This document shows positions 1 through 9,741 of a stretch of DNA of 39,041 bases, piece after piece (position 1 is the stretch's first letter; each line of letters opens with the position of its first letter). Source of the DNA: Mycoemilia scoparia (lineage: Eukaryota > Kickxellomycota > Kickxellomycetes > Kickxellales > Kickxellaceae); the NCBI GenBank assembly GCA_027575805.1, contig JANBPU010000138.1, positions 1-39,041 of the forward strand. Reading direction: 5' to 3'. The notes under the pieces are model-generated. The model did not search any database. It was not told the origin of the DNA and saw nothing but the letters and a program-made list of their open reading frames with translations. Both the position numbers and the translations under genes were made by a program.

Positions 1-1061
1 TGGGTTGATTAGAAAGCTTTCTATCATTAGCTCAAACATAAATGTCATTGAAAATCTCCTGTCAGAGTCAACAAAATGTGCCAAAATCTCAGAGGATCTC
101 TAAAGTTATTTGGGAATTCATGTTATGCCCACCATTTATTTCATTTATGTATGCTATTATTGCTATAGTTAACGATGTATGTTTCTTTATTAATTTTTTA
201 GTGCCTATTTCTATCAGACATTGTTGTTTCAAAATAAAAAAAAGCCTATAAAACTAGTTATTTTCAGGTGGGTATAATTAATCCGTTCAGATAATTTATA
301 AACTGAGTGAATACAAAATTGGTTGGAAAAAACGCAGAGTACAAGTCCTGCTGACACTTATTCTCTTTGGTTGATAATCAGAAAGCACTTTGATCACTAA
401 TCACCATCAGGATTTGATCTAGGAATCGGGGACTTGAATTCCAAAGTCTTGGCATTTTTGTCTGGCTTCAAATATTCGAATATGATATTGGGAGACCAAT
501 TTATTCTTTTTTATTGTTTGAAACATGCTATCCAACTAGAAAGATAATATTGAGGCTAGATATAGCGTATGACTAGTATAATTACCTCTATTTTTTATCT
601 GATTTGCTTCTAAAAATACAAAAATCAAAGTTTATTTGTCACAACCAATGATTCGAAACAACGAATATCCGATATCAGTATTCCCAGGACATCACAAGAA
701 AAGTATATTACGGTAATGGCTTATCTTGAAATTGAACCTACAAAGAATTTGGCAATATAGAAAAATAGCTATGTTCTTTCGAGTTTCAAGTTTCACGTTC
801 CTTCAGTAAATAAATGAGATTATTTGAATGCAGCTAAAAATGACCAAAATGGCTAGATTAATGTTGATGTGGTTGACTTAAGGCGCCGCAATTAAGGGGT
901 AACATCAATGCAGAAAGGTATGGGAATAAAGCAACTAATACATGGTAATGTTTGTTTTGTGGTATCTGTGCTTTATTTAATGCAAACTAACCCAATCTCG
1001 TATTACTTTTGACATGTCAGTTCTAATAATTAGAACCCGTCGTATTCACGATTTCAACCTT

Positions 1062-1480
1062 TCAGCCTTGGCGGCTGCTATCTGATAACGGTCAGCAATT
1101 CATTGGACTAAATGGTAGAATCTCCTCGATAATTTTATTATAGTAATCTTTCCAATACCAGCCTATAATGAATGGATTGTCGGCCAAAATTGCGGGAGAT
1201 GTATGAGAACACGATCTTGGAACTTTTGATGGAGAATCGGCAAAATGTTCTACACGATGACTCAGAGAAAATAATAAATTGCCAAGTTCAAGAGGGAGTT
1301 GAGCAATAGAGCTTAAATTGTATAGAAGAATGTTCAAAGGTGTGTGTCTGTAATAATATGCAAGCAAGTGACAGTTTCGTTCATTATTGTTGAAGTGGCC
1401 CCTTGAAATATAACATGTAAAACTAATGGAATATTATTGGCCAGTCGATGATAATCCGTTTATAACCTCTGTTATAACAG
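1062..1480 (+). pseudogene. Decayed Ty3/gypsy-type integrase fragment
   Basis: Plus-strand translation in one frame gives LLSDNGQQF at 1075-1101 and, 27 codons on, YQPIMNG at 1156-1176. Retroviral-type integrase cores carry a DNGxxF motif followed about 25-28 residues later by YHPQxNG, so both motif content and spacing fit. Several stop codons (for example the two TAG/TAA codons just before 1150) and probable frameshifts interrupt the reading. No LTRs, reverse transcriptase or other pol domains were recognised around it. I read it as an old dead fragment ending near the promoter of the downstream O-methyltransferase. The right boundary is arbitrary, and chance similarity is possible because only two short motifs match. 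Confidence 0.35.
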
Positions 1481-1725
1481 AAGCTAATATGATGTAATCA
1501 GAGTGTGAATATCGAATGAAGGGTGTTGTTTTATTGATTAGAAAGGCACACGAGGCTTGTTTCACACCTGCCATTTGTGCCAAGACGCTTGAAGAGAATA
1601 TAAAATCACCGCCTAGTTCCCACAATTTATTCATCTATGTGGCTTTCTTTCTTTTCTCTTCATATCTCTTAATAGTAGTTACTTTGACTCGCGCAGATAA
1701 CTCTCTCTCTCAACGAAACATTAAA

Positions 1726-2664
1726 ATGTCTAACCAACAATCAGATAAACCATACACAGTGACCTCGGCCGGAAAAACTAACTTCCTGGGTGACCAGGCC
1801 AAAGACGCTGTTCAGCAAATGCTCGACTACTCGACCTTCGTCAGCGCACCGAAAGAATCATCATCTGAAGCTAAGCTTGAACAAAGGCTTGCCGAAATCC
1901 ACAAAGATGGTGTTGATGTTTACAAGAATTGGGGTGAAGTTCTCCCGATCTATCCTCTACAGGCATATTTTCTTACATGGCTGATGGGCTTTGTTGAAGC
2001 CAAGAACGTGCTCGAAATTGGAACATTTACCGGATACTCTACGATTTATCTGGCTGATGCTCTTCGCAAGAATGGTGGAGGTAGAAGAGTAGAATTGAGT
2101 GGCAGCAGTAGCTCCAAACCAATTATCACTTGTGAATTGGTTGACGAGGTTGCTAAATACGCCGAATCGAACTTTGTCAAGGCGGGTGTTGATGATCTGA
2201 TTGAAGTGAAGGTTGGAAAGGCGCTCGACACAATCCAGGCTTTACCCAAAGGAACCAAATTCGATTTCATCTTTATTGATGCTGACAAGCAGTCCTACAC
2301 TTCGTACTATAAAGCCATAATGGACCAGGAACTGCTGAGCCCAAAGGGTGTTATTGTTATTGACAACACAATTCTATCAGGCACTGAACAACTAGCTGGG
2401 AGAGAAGCAAACCCGGAGTACGAATTCAACCAGAATGCCATTGGAACTTCACAGCACATGTACCAAAGCCAGCTGCTAGCGGCATCATCTGGTGGCACTA
2501 TCAAGGATCCGAGCAGTGAACTAACACAGGAGCAAAAGAACAATATTGTAAAAGAGACCAGAGAAACATTGCATGCCTTTAATGTATATCTCAAGAACGA
2601 TGAGCGAGTCCATCAGCTCAATTTGCCCATATTTACTGGAATGACTGTTGTTCGTCTGGTTTAG
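1726..2664 (+). CDS. Caffeoyl-CoA-type O-methyltransferase, copy 1 (OMT1)
   Basis: A predicted 312-aa class I SAM-dependent methyltransferase of the caffeoyl-CoA/catechol O-methyltransferase type (Methyltransf_3). Visible motifs are SAM motif I (LEIGTFTGYSTIYLA), the catalytic/metal-site segment FDFIFIDADK, the second metal segment VIDNTIL, and the C-terminal LPIFTGMTVVRL. Family members transfer a methyl group from SAM to a catechol-type hydroxyl with a divalent metal; the substrate here is unknown. An insertion of about 50 residues rich in Ser, Gln and Glu sits between DNTIL and the C-terminal motif. I chose the ATG at 1726 because the N-terminus then aligns with OMT2 and OMT3 (the shared DYSTFVSAPK follows after about 45 residues); the frame stays open upstream to an ATG at 1516. 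There is no intron. An AATAAA-like signal lies near 2733. Bases 2014-2330 are nearly identical to OMT3. Confidence 0.9.
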   Translation: MSNQQSDKPYTVTSAGKTNFLGDQAKDAVQQMLDYSTFVSAPKESSSEAKLEQRLAEIHKDGVDVYKNWGEVLPIYPLQAYFLTWLMGFVEAKNVLEIGTFTGYSTIYLADALRKNGGGRRVELSGSSSSKPIITCELVDEVAKYAESNFVKAGVDDLIEVKVGKALDTIQALPKGTKFDFIFIDADKQSYTSYYKAIMDQELLSPKGVIVIDNTILSGTEQLAGREANPEYEFNQNAIGTSQHMYQSQLLAASSGGTIKDPSSELTQEQKNNIVKETRETLHAFNVYLKNDERVHQLNLPIFTGMTVVRLV

Positions 2665-3345
2665 ACTTGGGTTTGATCGTTCTTTTACTATTGTGCCTCT
2701 TTTCATATATACTTTGATGCTATATGAATTTCAATAAATCAAATCAGAGATTAGCTATTGCTGGAATTTCATCAATATGTGCATAAACTGCTATAAATGA
2801 AGAACATTATTAAAATAAGAGTTTTGTTCGTTTGAATGCAGGCGGAAAAAGGTGTTAACCAACAGCTAGTTTTCCTCTTCATTTTGACATAGAGAACGCT
2901 GAAACCAACATCCAATGATCAGGCAAATAGGTTTCAATCTAGAATCGATATTGTTATATTCTAAATGGCATTATTGCCACCAATATTATATTTAATTATC
3001 AATTTTATTTGGACTCAAAAACTGGGAATTTCGAGTCCCACTTGAAATAATCGGCAAGCTAGTGCTTATGAAATGTGTAATAAAATAGAAAACAAATGGC
3101 TTAAAGTAGTGACAAACTATTCTTACCAGAGAACCGTCAATGTTGCAATACCAGCATGAGATAAACGTTTTTATCGTTTTTGGAAGCAAAGCTACAAGAA
3201 TTAAGCCCTAAATAGTATAAAAAGAAACTCATAGGAAGGCTATTTAGATTTGCTGCATAACATTGCTACTACCATCATCACGGTCTGACTATTTATATTT
3301 ATATAAACATTACATTGGCATACCAGCAGGCTCCCCGCAAAAAAT
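2665..3345. other. Intergenic region, OMT1 3' end and zinc-finger gene promoter
   Basis: AT-rich non-coding sequence. It holds the poly(A)-like signal of OMT1 near 2733. A TATA-type sequence TATAAAAAG at about 3216-3224 lies 120 bp before the next ATG, and a second AT-rich box (TTATATAAAC) is nearer 3300. Nothing else was recognised. Confidence 0.5.
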
Positions 3346-3537
3346 ATGTACTCTAAAGACCATGGCATTTACTCAATCCAACACAAAGATGGTGATATGG
3401 TTACGGATGATGCACCTTCAGGCAGTTACGGAAAAAGAGTTTTTGGTAGCCACGTAAAATGTCCCAAATGCGGTGTTGCTTTCCATGATAATGAAGATTT
3501 ATACTTACATAAGTTGGTTCACAGCACTCTTTCTTAA
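3346..3537 (+). CDS. Small single C2H2 zinc-finger protein
   Basis: A 63-aa ORF with one classical C2H2 finger near its C-terminus, CPKCGVAF followed by HKLVH, spacing C-x2-C-x12-H-x3-H. The N-terminal 38 residues are polar and contain no recognisable domain. A TATA-like box (about 3216-3224) and a leader precede the ATG, and an AATAAA-type sequence follows near 3665, so it looks like a complete one-exon gene rather than an exon of a larger one. A single finger normally does not give strong sequence-specific DNA binding, so RNA or protein binding are alternatives. The short length makes chance coding possible, but the exact finger spacing argues for a real gene. Confidence 0.6.
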   Translation: MYSKDHGIYSIQHKDGDMVTDDAPSGSYGKRVFGSHVKCPKCGVAFHDNEDLYLHKLVHSTLS

Positions 3538-4778
3538 ATCACCATTTTTACATGGACTTTATTATATCATATTATGGAAAAAACGCTTGTATCTCTATTT
3601 ATGATGGTCTATGATAGACATTCAAGCCTTGTATTTGTTTAGACATCGATAATGCCTGTATTTAAAATAAATCACTTCAAGTTTAACAGATTACTCTAAG
3701 ACATTGAGTTAAATTGTTAATGATGATAGAGTTATTATTATTACATGAAAAAATTACAAATGGGATCGATAAAATTAGCAAATATTACAACAGTTTGGTG
3801 TGTTTTTTTTGGGTAGATGCACATGTTTGAGCGATGGCTAGTTTCAAGATTAGGTGTGCGCATGTGTGTGTGTATGTACTGGCGGCCATTAAGAAAATGG
3901 CAGTTTGGGTTTGCCGAAGAGGAATGAGTTGGAGAAACAAGAGTTGATTAAATACAGATCGGGAATAGCGGGCTTCAAGTGCCATCATGCAGCAGACGAT
4001 GTGGAGACGATTTGTTTGTCGCTTAGAGAGTCGTGATGGGGAAGTCGGCGCTGTTGTTGCTGTTGTTGATTGAAGCAGAGACGGTGAACATTTTGTTGGA
4101 TAGTGTTGGTGCTGTTGTCGGGGGTTTGTCGATGTAAAGCTTAGGGTGCTTGAGTATAGCTGATAGAAGGTTCAGTTGAGAGCAAGAGTGTAGAGTAGTG
4201 ATAGTATTTTGTAGAGAAAGTTAAAGTTGTTTATTCCAAGACTAGTCAGAAAATGCCTGCCCATTTATATGTTTTCAATAGCCTGCACAGAGAAATTCTT
4301 TTCAATAGAAAAAACATTTCAATTGCTGCTTAGTCACAGCGCAGATGCCAATTCCACAAGGCTTAGCCATCCAATTCATCAGCAATCATCGACAATCCAC
4401 TGATTTCATAGTTGCAACAATGAGTGGCATTACAAATGGAGTTGCAAATTCCAAATCCACAAGCGAGGCGTTAGCCACCATTTAAGCAAATACCAGATCA
4501 AGACTGCTACGCCGATTGCATTGCCAAACTTGGCAGCCGGTCCGACTGATTTGGACTGGATCCAATAAACGGTCTGCCGAGCATTTGTTTACATTTTATA
4601 TTGCCAGCTTCATGCAATTTCTGTATCTGCTGCCAATACCAGCAGGTCCAGCTAAGCCATCGTCACTACTCAGTACAAACGATCCTTTGTCACAATGTTC
4701 CTTTATCATCACACCCTTTGCATTTGCTTAAAGCCATTTATTTTTGCGCTGATGCAACTTCTATAAAGCAACATTGTT

Positions 4779-4809
4779 AATATATATATATATATATGTG
4801 CGTGTGTGA
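4779..4809. repeat. TA/TG microsatellite
   Basis: An alternating (TA)n run of roughly 19 bases followed by GTGCGTGTGTG. It is a simple sequence repeat with no coding context. Confidence 0.85.
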
Positions 4810-6692
4810 TGAAGGGCTGGTGCTTGATGCTATGTCGGTATCAGGAACGTACATTACTACAAGGCTTAGAGAGAAATGCATATTCAAGACAGAAGGTCGT
4901 GTACATCAGATGGCGGCGCTGTAGCGATTCAAACTCAGTCAGAATTAATTGAGATGCTCACTTTCCCCTAATCCGAAGCACCATCCATGATGACTGCAAT
5001 CCGACTACTAAAGGAAACTTATAATCCAGAAAAATTACAATGGTCAATGCAAAAATCGGCCAGTGATTCATGGGAGATCCGTAAATGGGATAAACCAAAA
5101 CAAAGTTTCTGGATTAGTAGGGGAGTTTTGCGGCACGGTACTTCAGGTGGCTTAGCACCATATTCCATCTGGATTGTTCCATTTCTGGATGCTGATCCAT
5201 TATTCATTTAACCTCCAGCAAGCAGCACAGCCATTAGTGTTCTTTTTGCAACCATGTGTTTGGATTGACAGGCTTGTTTGCTGAATCCAGAGAGCACAGC
5301 AAGCAATGCACAAGAGCACAAATCTAATTGCGGATCAAGTTCTCTCAGTTCTGGGGTTAGAATAGTTACATTGCTGAAGTTGGTTTAATTGAGGGTCACA
5401 AGAGGCCATAACAAATTGTAGGTCATTCTTCTTGGGTAGCACAAGCTCTCTTCTTGCGTTGATTCAAAAGGGTTCTGTGTGGCCTGACACATACCCCACA
5501 AATAGCTAAAGGCGCGATTTGATATATATTTTTTCCTTTGTTAGGTTCCAATCTTAAAAAACTTCTATTAAAAATCAGCTGAAGAACATGAGAGATTTGT
5601 CGCTTAAAATCTTTGAATGTGATTAATCTAATTTGTAATTTACAACGGACTATTCCATGCCATATTACTTACTTTTCACGGATATGATGCCTTGAAATTC
5701 ACTTAGGAGAGACAAAAGGCTCTTTTTGGTCATAATACAGCTAAATCAAATATAGGCCTTTACTTGCCAGCCAAAGATGCAGGACCAAACCAAGCCTGAG
5801 TAGTATGAGGTCATTATGTTCATGTCAACCGGTGACCTGATAAATGCTGCAAAAGCCAACAATATTAATCCTTATCCATAGTTGTACCTGATATATTGCC
5901 TTTGCATTTAGCAGCATCGATGGTAAAAGTTCCTTCTCTCCCTGTTAGTTAGCTTGTTCTTTTCCATGACTCTATCAATTTATCTCATTTAGACATGTGA
6001 TCAAATCACCAAAGTTGGCCTATTGTTGGGCTGAATCGATGGGAAATGTTTTTAAAAAAATAAAAACCTGAATAGCAACAATCACTGCAGCAGTTCAGGG
6101 GGCAGAAAGATAGAGCAACACAGTGTGACACTGCGAATTTTTCTTTGATATTCCTCTGCTATTTCCATTAGCCAGTCCAATGTTGTTCCATGAAAAAGTA
6201 TGGAAGGTCCTTGCAGGAATTAGGGCGCGCTCTGTTGTTACATTCAGGTGAGATATTAACGCCAGCCAATCAATGCATGGATAGTCTCGGATCCAGTATG
6301 CAGGAGGCAGCCATTCATCGTACAAGCAAAGCTGGATCTCATTGCATATTGTTCTGCTGGTATCCTCTCTCTGCCTTTCTCGCCTTCTAGTCCCAGTGTC
6401 AGGTATATCTGGCCAAGTAATATATTGGTTTTAGGGAGGATGTCAGGGGAAGCATGGTGTTTAGCGGCTGTAGTGCTTTAGTCAGACCTTAGGCCAAGAA
6501 TAAAGACACGTCCGGCATTTGAGCTATTTTTACTATTGGTCAAGCCATTGATGTGACCATAAAGCATACGTACTACTGAGCTTTATGATGGATGAAGGAG
6601 ATTCTCCCATACAGGATGGGCCTTCAGTTGCATTACAGTTGAATATACAGATAAGCTACAATCAGCCCCCAGCCAAAATGGATTCAAATAGC

Positions 6693-6699
6693 TATAAAA
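6693..6699 (+). promoter_or_regulatory. TATA box of the metallothionein gene
   Basis: TATAAAA in the context GCTATAAAAGGGCC, 122 bp upstream of the metallothionein ATG. It is a close match to a consensus TATA box and is followed by a pyrimidine-rich leader. No metal-response element was confidently identified. Confidence 0.6.
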
Positions 6700-6814
6700 G
6701 GGCCTCGTTTCTCTTGCCATTTGAACCATTATCATCAAGCTTTTCCTCTAAGCATTACCGATTCGACTTCGACTTCAACCAACACAACAAATACGACTAA
6801 CCAATCCGATAAAT

Positions 6815-7003
6815 ATGGCCGATCCCCAGCAACCAAAAGCGTGCACAGCCTGTGACTGTGGAGAAAAATGCGGGTGCAAGGATGACTGCAAATGTGCTGA
6901 TGCCAAATCTTGCCAGTGTCCAAATAATAATGAAGCCGACAAGTGCCAGAAGGATTGCAAGTGCCAACCTAATTGCTCATGTGGCTCTGGTTGTGGTTGC
7001 TAA
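6815..7003 (+). CDS. Metallothionein
   Basis: A 62-aa protein with 16 cysteines and no aromatic residue or histidine, the composition expected of a metallothionein. Seven Cys-x-Cys pairs are visible (residues 13-15, 19-21, 25-27, 33-35, 48-50, 54-56 and 60-62). The cysteines fall in two clusters (10-35 and 44-62) separated by the Cys-free linker PNNNEADK, suggesting two metal-thiolate domains. The protein ends in GCGC and contains several Lys residues beside Cys (CKC twice, KDDC, KDC). Such proteins sequester copper, zinc or cadmium in the cytosol; the metal preference cannot be read from sequence alone. The single exon has a good TATA box 122 bp upstream and an AATAAA signal near 7140. The start codon is the first ATG after the TATA box. 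Confidence 0.9.
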   Translation: MADPQQPKACTACDCGEKCGCKDDCKCADAKSCQCPNNNEADKCQKDCKCQPNCSCGSGCGC

Positions 7004-7860
7004 TCTCTTTTTATAAATCATTTCGGTTGTAACTGTGAAGCGCTGTTTCTTGGCTTCAGTGTGATATTATTATTATTATTATTTGAAGCTCACTGATATT
7101 ACTTTGCAGGTTTTCACTCACTTCATAGCCAATTCTTTAAATAAACCAAATGATAAAAACTTGGGGCGTTACACTAAGTTATGTTTTTACTTGTTTAGAT
7201 TTGACTCATAGTTTAGAATAATTGAAATACCAGAATAATTTTGTCTACAGACAATATAATACGAATTCAAGTAGGAATTGTTATTCTATCAATGTGATAG
7301 AATATTCTAATCTGATAGCAATAATGATCAAATCAAGCGTTCAAATTTAGGGTCTAGATCATTGACTGTTAGAGCACACTATCAGATAGGGAAATTTTGA
7401 TATTGGTATAATGACTTTTGGTTGTAGATCCACTCTTTTTCTGTTCGTTATATATTGGTGGATCTTCCGATATCACTCGGGCTTTGCTCATCGTAGAAAG
7501 CAGCAGACAAAGTATATGTATTTATCTCTCTCACTAATCACGACTATCAACAGTTGCCCATATAGGACTAGGGCCTATATTAAGGTAAAGGGATTGACGC
7601 TTTATGCAGCTGCGGAATTTTAAACGTGTTCCAGTATAGCAACACCATCAGTGGCTTCGTCACCAACAAGAGCAGAGGAGTCTTTTGGTTTATTAAATAT
7701 GATGAAATATCAATGGACGATGGATCCATAGCCATATTTTTAAAGGAGAGTTCAAGTGTCTGGGACTATCTTTTGCATTTCTTTTCCTCATTTTATTGGC
7801 AGTTTAACATATTATTACGCATCAGCGCATAAAATAACACTACAACCTTTTTAGTCATTA
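7004..7860. other. Intergenic region between metallothionein and F-box-like gene
   Basis: AT-rich sequence containing the metallothionein 3' region with a short ATT repeat (about 7068-7083), a poly(A)-like signal near 7140 and a perfect short palindrome at 7282-7304. The short ORFs here (7411-7623 and 7626-7832) have no recognisable motif. Confidence 0.4.
7282..7304. repeat. Perfect 10-bp inverted repeat with 3-nt loop
   Basis: The arms TATTCTATCA and TGATAGAATA are exact reverse complements separated by ATG. It lies about 280 bp downstream of the metallothionein stop. It could be a protein-binding palindrome or a chance hairpin; no other copy was noticed. Confidence 0.6.
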
Positions 7861-9441
7861 ATGCCGTATTACTTGCCCTCAGAGCTAAAGTACAAAATAT
7901 GTTCTAACTTGAACAGAGCTGACGACAAATTCACTCTAGAAGAACTCAAAAATGTATCACTAGACTGGCATATGGCAACAATGGGGTACTTGTTTGGTTG
8001 CATATCGAACAAGGACCAGTTTTATGCAAGAGAAGGATACACGGCCAATTATTATAAATGCAATCCAAACGACATCAAAAAGCATTATCAAATGGTCAAA
8101 ACAATCAGCATCGAAGATTACAGAGGAGGCCAGATTCCACCTGAAGCACAAAAGTGGCTCATGAATTATCCCAACCTAAAGTATGTCGAAATAAACTCTC
8201 CTTGTAAGAATTCCAGCTACGTAAGGGATATTATGCACCAGAACCAACAAATATCCAGCCTATGTTTGAGCGAAGCAATCGAGTATGGATTACACAGCTT
8301 CGCTGATTATGGAAAATTGGACAAGCTCAAAAGTCTAAAGATTCGTGACAGTTTTATTAGAATCAGAATCTTTGATATTCTGGACTGCTATCCTGCTCTT
8401 GAAGAATTGGATGTCTCTACTCATGACCCACTTGTAATTGAAAGCGCTGAAGTCAATAGTTCTGACCAAATAAAGACGTATCCAAATCTCAAGTCGCTAA
8501 AAATCGAGTTCAAAGCACCACAAGAACACAATCAATTCCTCAGCTTAAAATCTATCCAAAGAGCATTTCCAAACCTGCAAACACTGGGATATCTGACTAC
8601 TGAGAGTGTCGGATTGCCAATGAAAGAGCCACAACGACCAGGCGAAGTGTTTATATTAGATTCACCATTCATTGGCCTAACTACCCATCAATTCAAATAC
8701 CTGACCAAGTTGAGCTTGTTGTACTTGACCGAATACTCTGCCAAATTAATTGGACTGTACATGCCAAGTTTGGAGCATCTGATAATACACGGATTTTCGA
8801 TTATGGACAAAAAGTGGATGACTAAGGGTTATCAGTACTTGCTGACAAAATCCAACCTACTGAGTCTAAAAACTCTGATATTCGATTTTGATGGCTACGG
8901 TAACGAAGACTTGAACATCGAAATATTTAAAGTCAGCCCCTATGAACGACCACTAGAAAAATTGTCGGCATCAAATGTGATTAGCGTCAATTTGCCAGCC
9001 ATCACATACTTGGGATTAGGAACCTTAAACCTAAATCCCCGCATACTTTTTGTGCTCGAGCAATTCCCAGTACTTGAAAAACTGTCAATAAAGTTTGATT
9101 CCTTTGACGGCATAGAAACACTAATCCACAGTCATCATATACCTTCTGTCCATATCTTGGAAGTCAGACTGAGTTCAATGATCCAAGATGTTCACAAATT
9201 CCCGCTGCTTTTAAATATTTTCCCGAATGTTAAAGTAGTTCGAGTATTTGGGCTCTACAACCAATTTATTAATCTTCTAAAAGAGAAGTTTGAGGATGTG
9301 GTGTTTATTAGAGATGACGAGGATCTCTATTATCCCAAAAGGATATATTATCCTCCTTCGGTTAATTCCTTCAACAATTATAATAACATGATGATCAATT
9401 TTACATCAGCTTTTGATTCACTTAGAAACAGTCTTATTTAA
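7861..9441 (+). CDS. F-box-like protein with leucine-rich repeats
   Basis: A 526-aa single-exon ORF. The N-terminus (residues 4-45) reads LPSELKYKICSNL and continues with ELKNVSLDWH, the pattern of a divergent F-box (LPxE(I/L)...I...L followed by an LxxVSxxW-like end). The rest contains irregular leucine-rich segments such as LKYVEINSP, LKSLKIRDS, LEELDVSTH, LTKLSLLYL, LEHLIIHG, LEKLSIKFD and VKVVRVFGL. F-box/LRR proteins act as substrate receptors of SCF ubiquitin ligases, the F-box binding Skp1 and the LRR the target. That is family knowledge; the target is unknown. The N-terminus resembles the other F-box-like gene at 29644 (PxE(I/L)KYKI). It is followed by AATAAA near 9462 and converges on the gene at 9742. 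Confidence 0.75.
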   Translation: MPYYLPSELKYKICSNLNRADDKFTLEELKNVSLDWHMATMGYLFGCISNKDQFYAREGYTANYYKCNPNDIKKHYQMVKTISIEDYRGGQIPPEAQKWLMNYPNLKYVEINSPCKNSSYVRDIMHQNQQISSLCLSEAIEYGLHSFADYGKLDKLKSLKIRDSFIRIRIFDILDCYPALEELDVSTHDPLVIESAEVNSSDQIKTYPNLKSLKIEFKAPQEHNQFLSLKSIQRAFPNLQTLGYLTTESVGLPMKEPQRPGEVFILDSPFIGLTTHQFKYLTKLSLLYLTEYSAKLIGLYMPSLEHLIIHGFSIMDKKWMTKGYQYLLTKSNLLSLKTLIFDFDGYGNEDLNIEIFKVSPYERPLEKLSASNVISVNLPAITYLGLGTLNLNPRILFVLEQFPVLEKLSIKFDSFDGIETLIHSHHIPSVHILEVRLSSMIQDVHKFPLLLNIFPNVKVVRVFGLYNQFINLLKEKFEDVVFIRDDEDLYYPKRIYYPPSVNSFNNYNNMMINFTSAFDSLRNSLI

Positions 9442-9741
9442 AAGGTCACTTTTTATAAATGGAATAAATTTTTTGCTGGATATATTATTAAAGTTGAAAT
9501 AACTGGATGAGATTTATTAAGAAACGGATTACTGACCTAACTTTGTGATAACCAAAAAGATATAATGAGCTGAAGTATACATAAACTTAAATAAAAAACA
9601 AAGAGAAATCTTGTAAACTAAGCCAGATAATCAACATCTAGGCAGGATGTTATGCTCGTATGATAAAGCCATAAATCATTACCACAAAAACCTCCCCCAA
9701 TTCAAACGCCCCAAGTTTACTTTGGACAACAATAGGACTAA

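Larger units (their letters stand above)
3538..6814. other. Long gene-poor intergenic region
   Basis: Over 3 kb with only short ORFs lacking recognisable motifs. It includes a (TA)n tract passing into (TG)n at about 4779-4809. There is also a minus-strand promoter-like stretch around 4090-4220 (pyrimidine-rich when read on the minus strand) preceding a 22-codon ORF at 4023-4091. Dispersed fragments show no protein similarity I can recognise. An unrecognised non-coding RNA or decayed transposon material is possible. Confidence 0.4.

Noticed and set aside
42..251. 69-aa ORF at the left edge
   Set aside because: No recognisable domain, no promoter context visible within the window and no supporting features.
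1516..1725. N-terminal extension of OMT1 from the ATG at 1516
   Set aside because: Would add 70 residues with no counterpart in OMT2 or OMT3; the ATG at 1726 aligns with the paralogues and follows a CT-rich leader.
2046..2288. Identical 80-aa antisense ORFs at 2046-2288 and 26219-26461
   Set aside because: They are shadows of the shared conversion tract in OMT1 and OMT3; the identity is explained by the DNA identity.
4516..4731. 71-aa ORF in the gene-poor region
   Set aside because: No motif, no promoter-like sequence, and composition like the surrounding non-coding DNA.
4987..5211. 74-aa ORF in the gene-poor region
   Set aside because: No recognised motif and no supporting signals; length within chance expectation.
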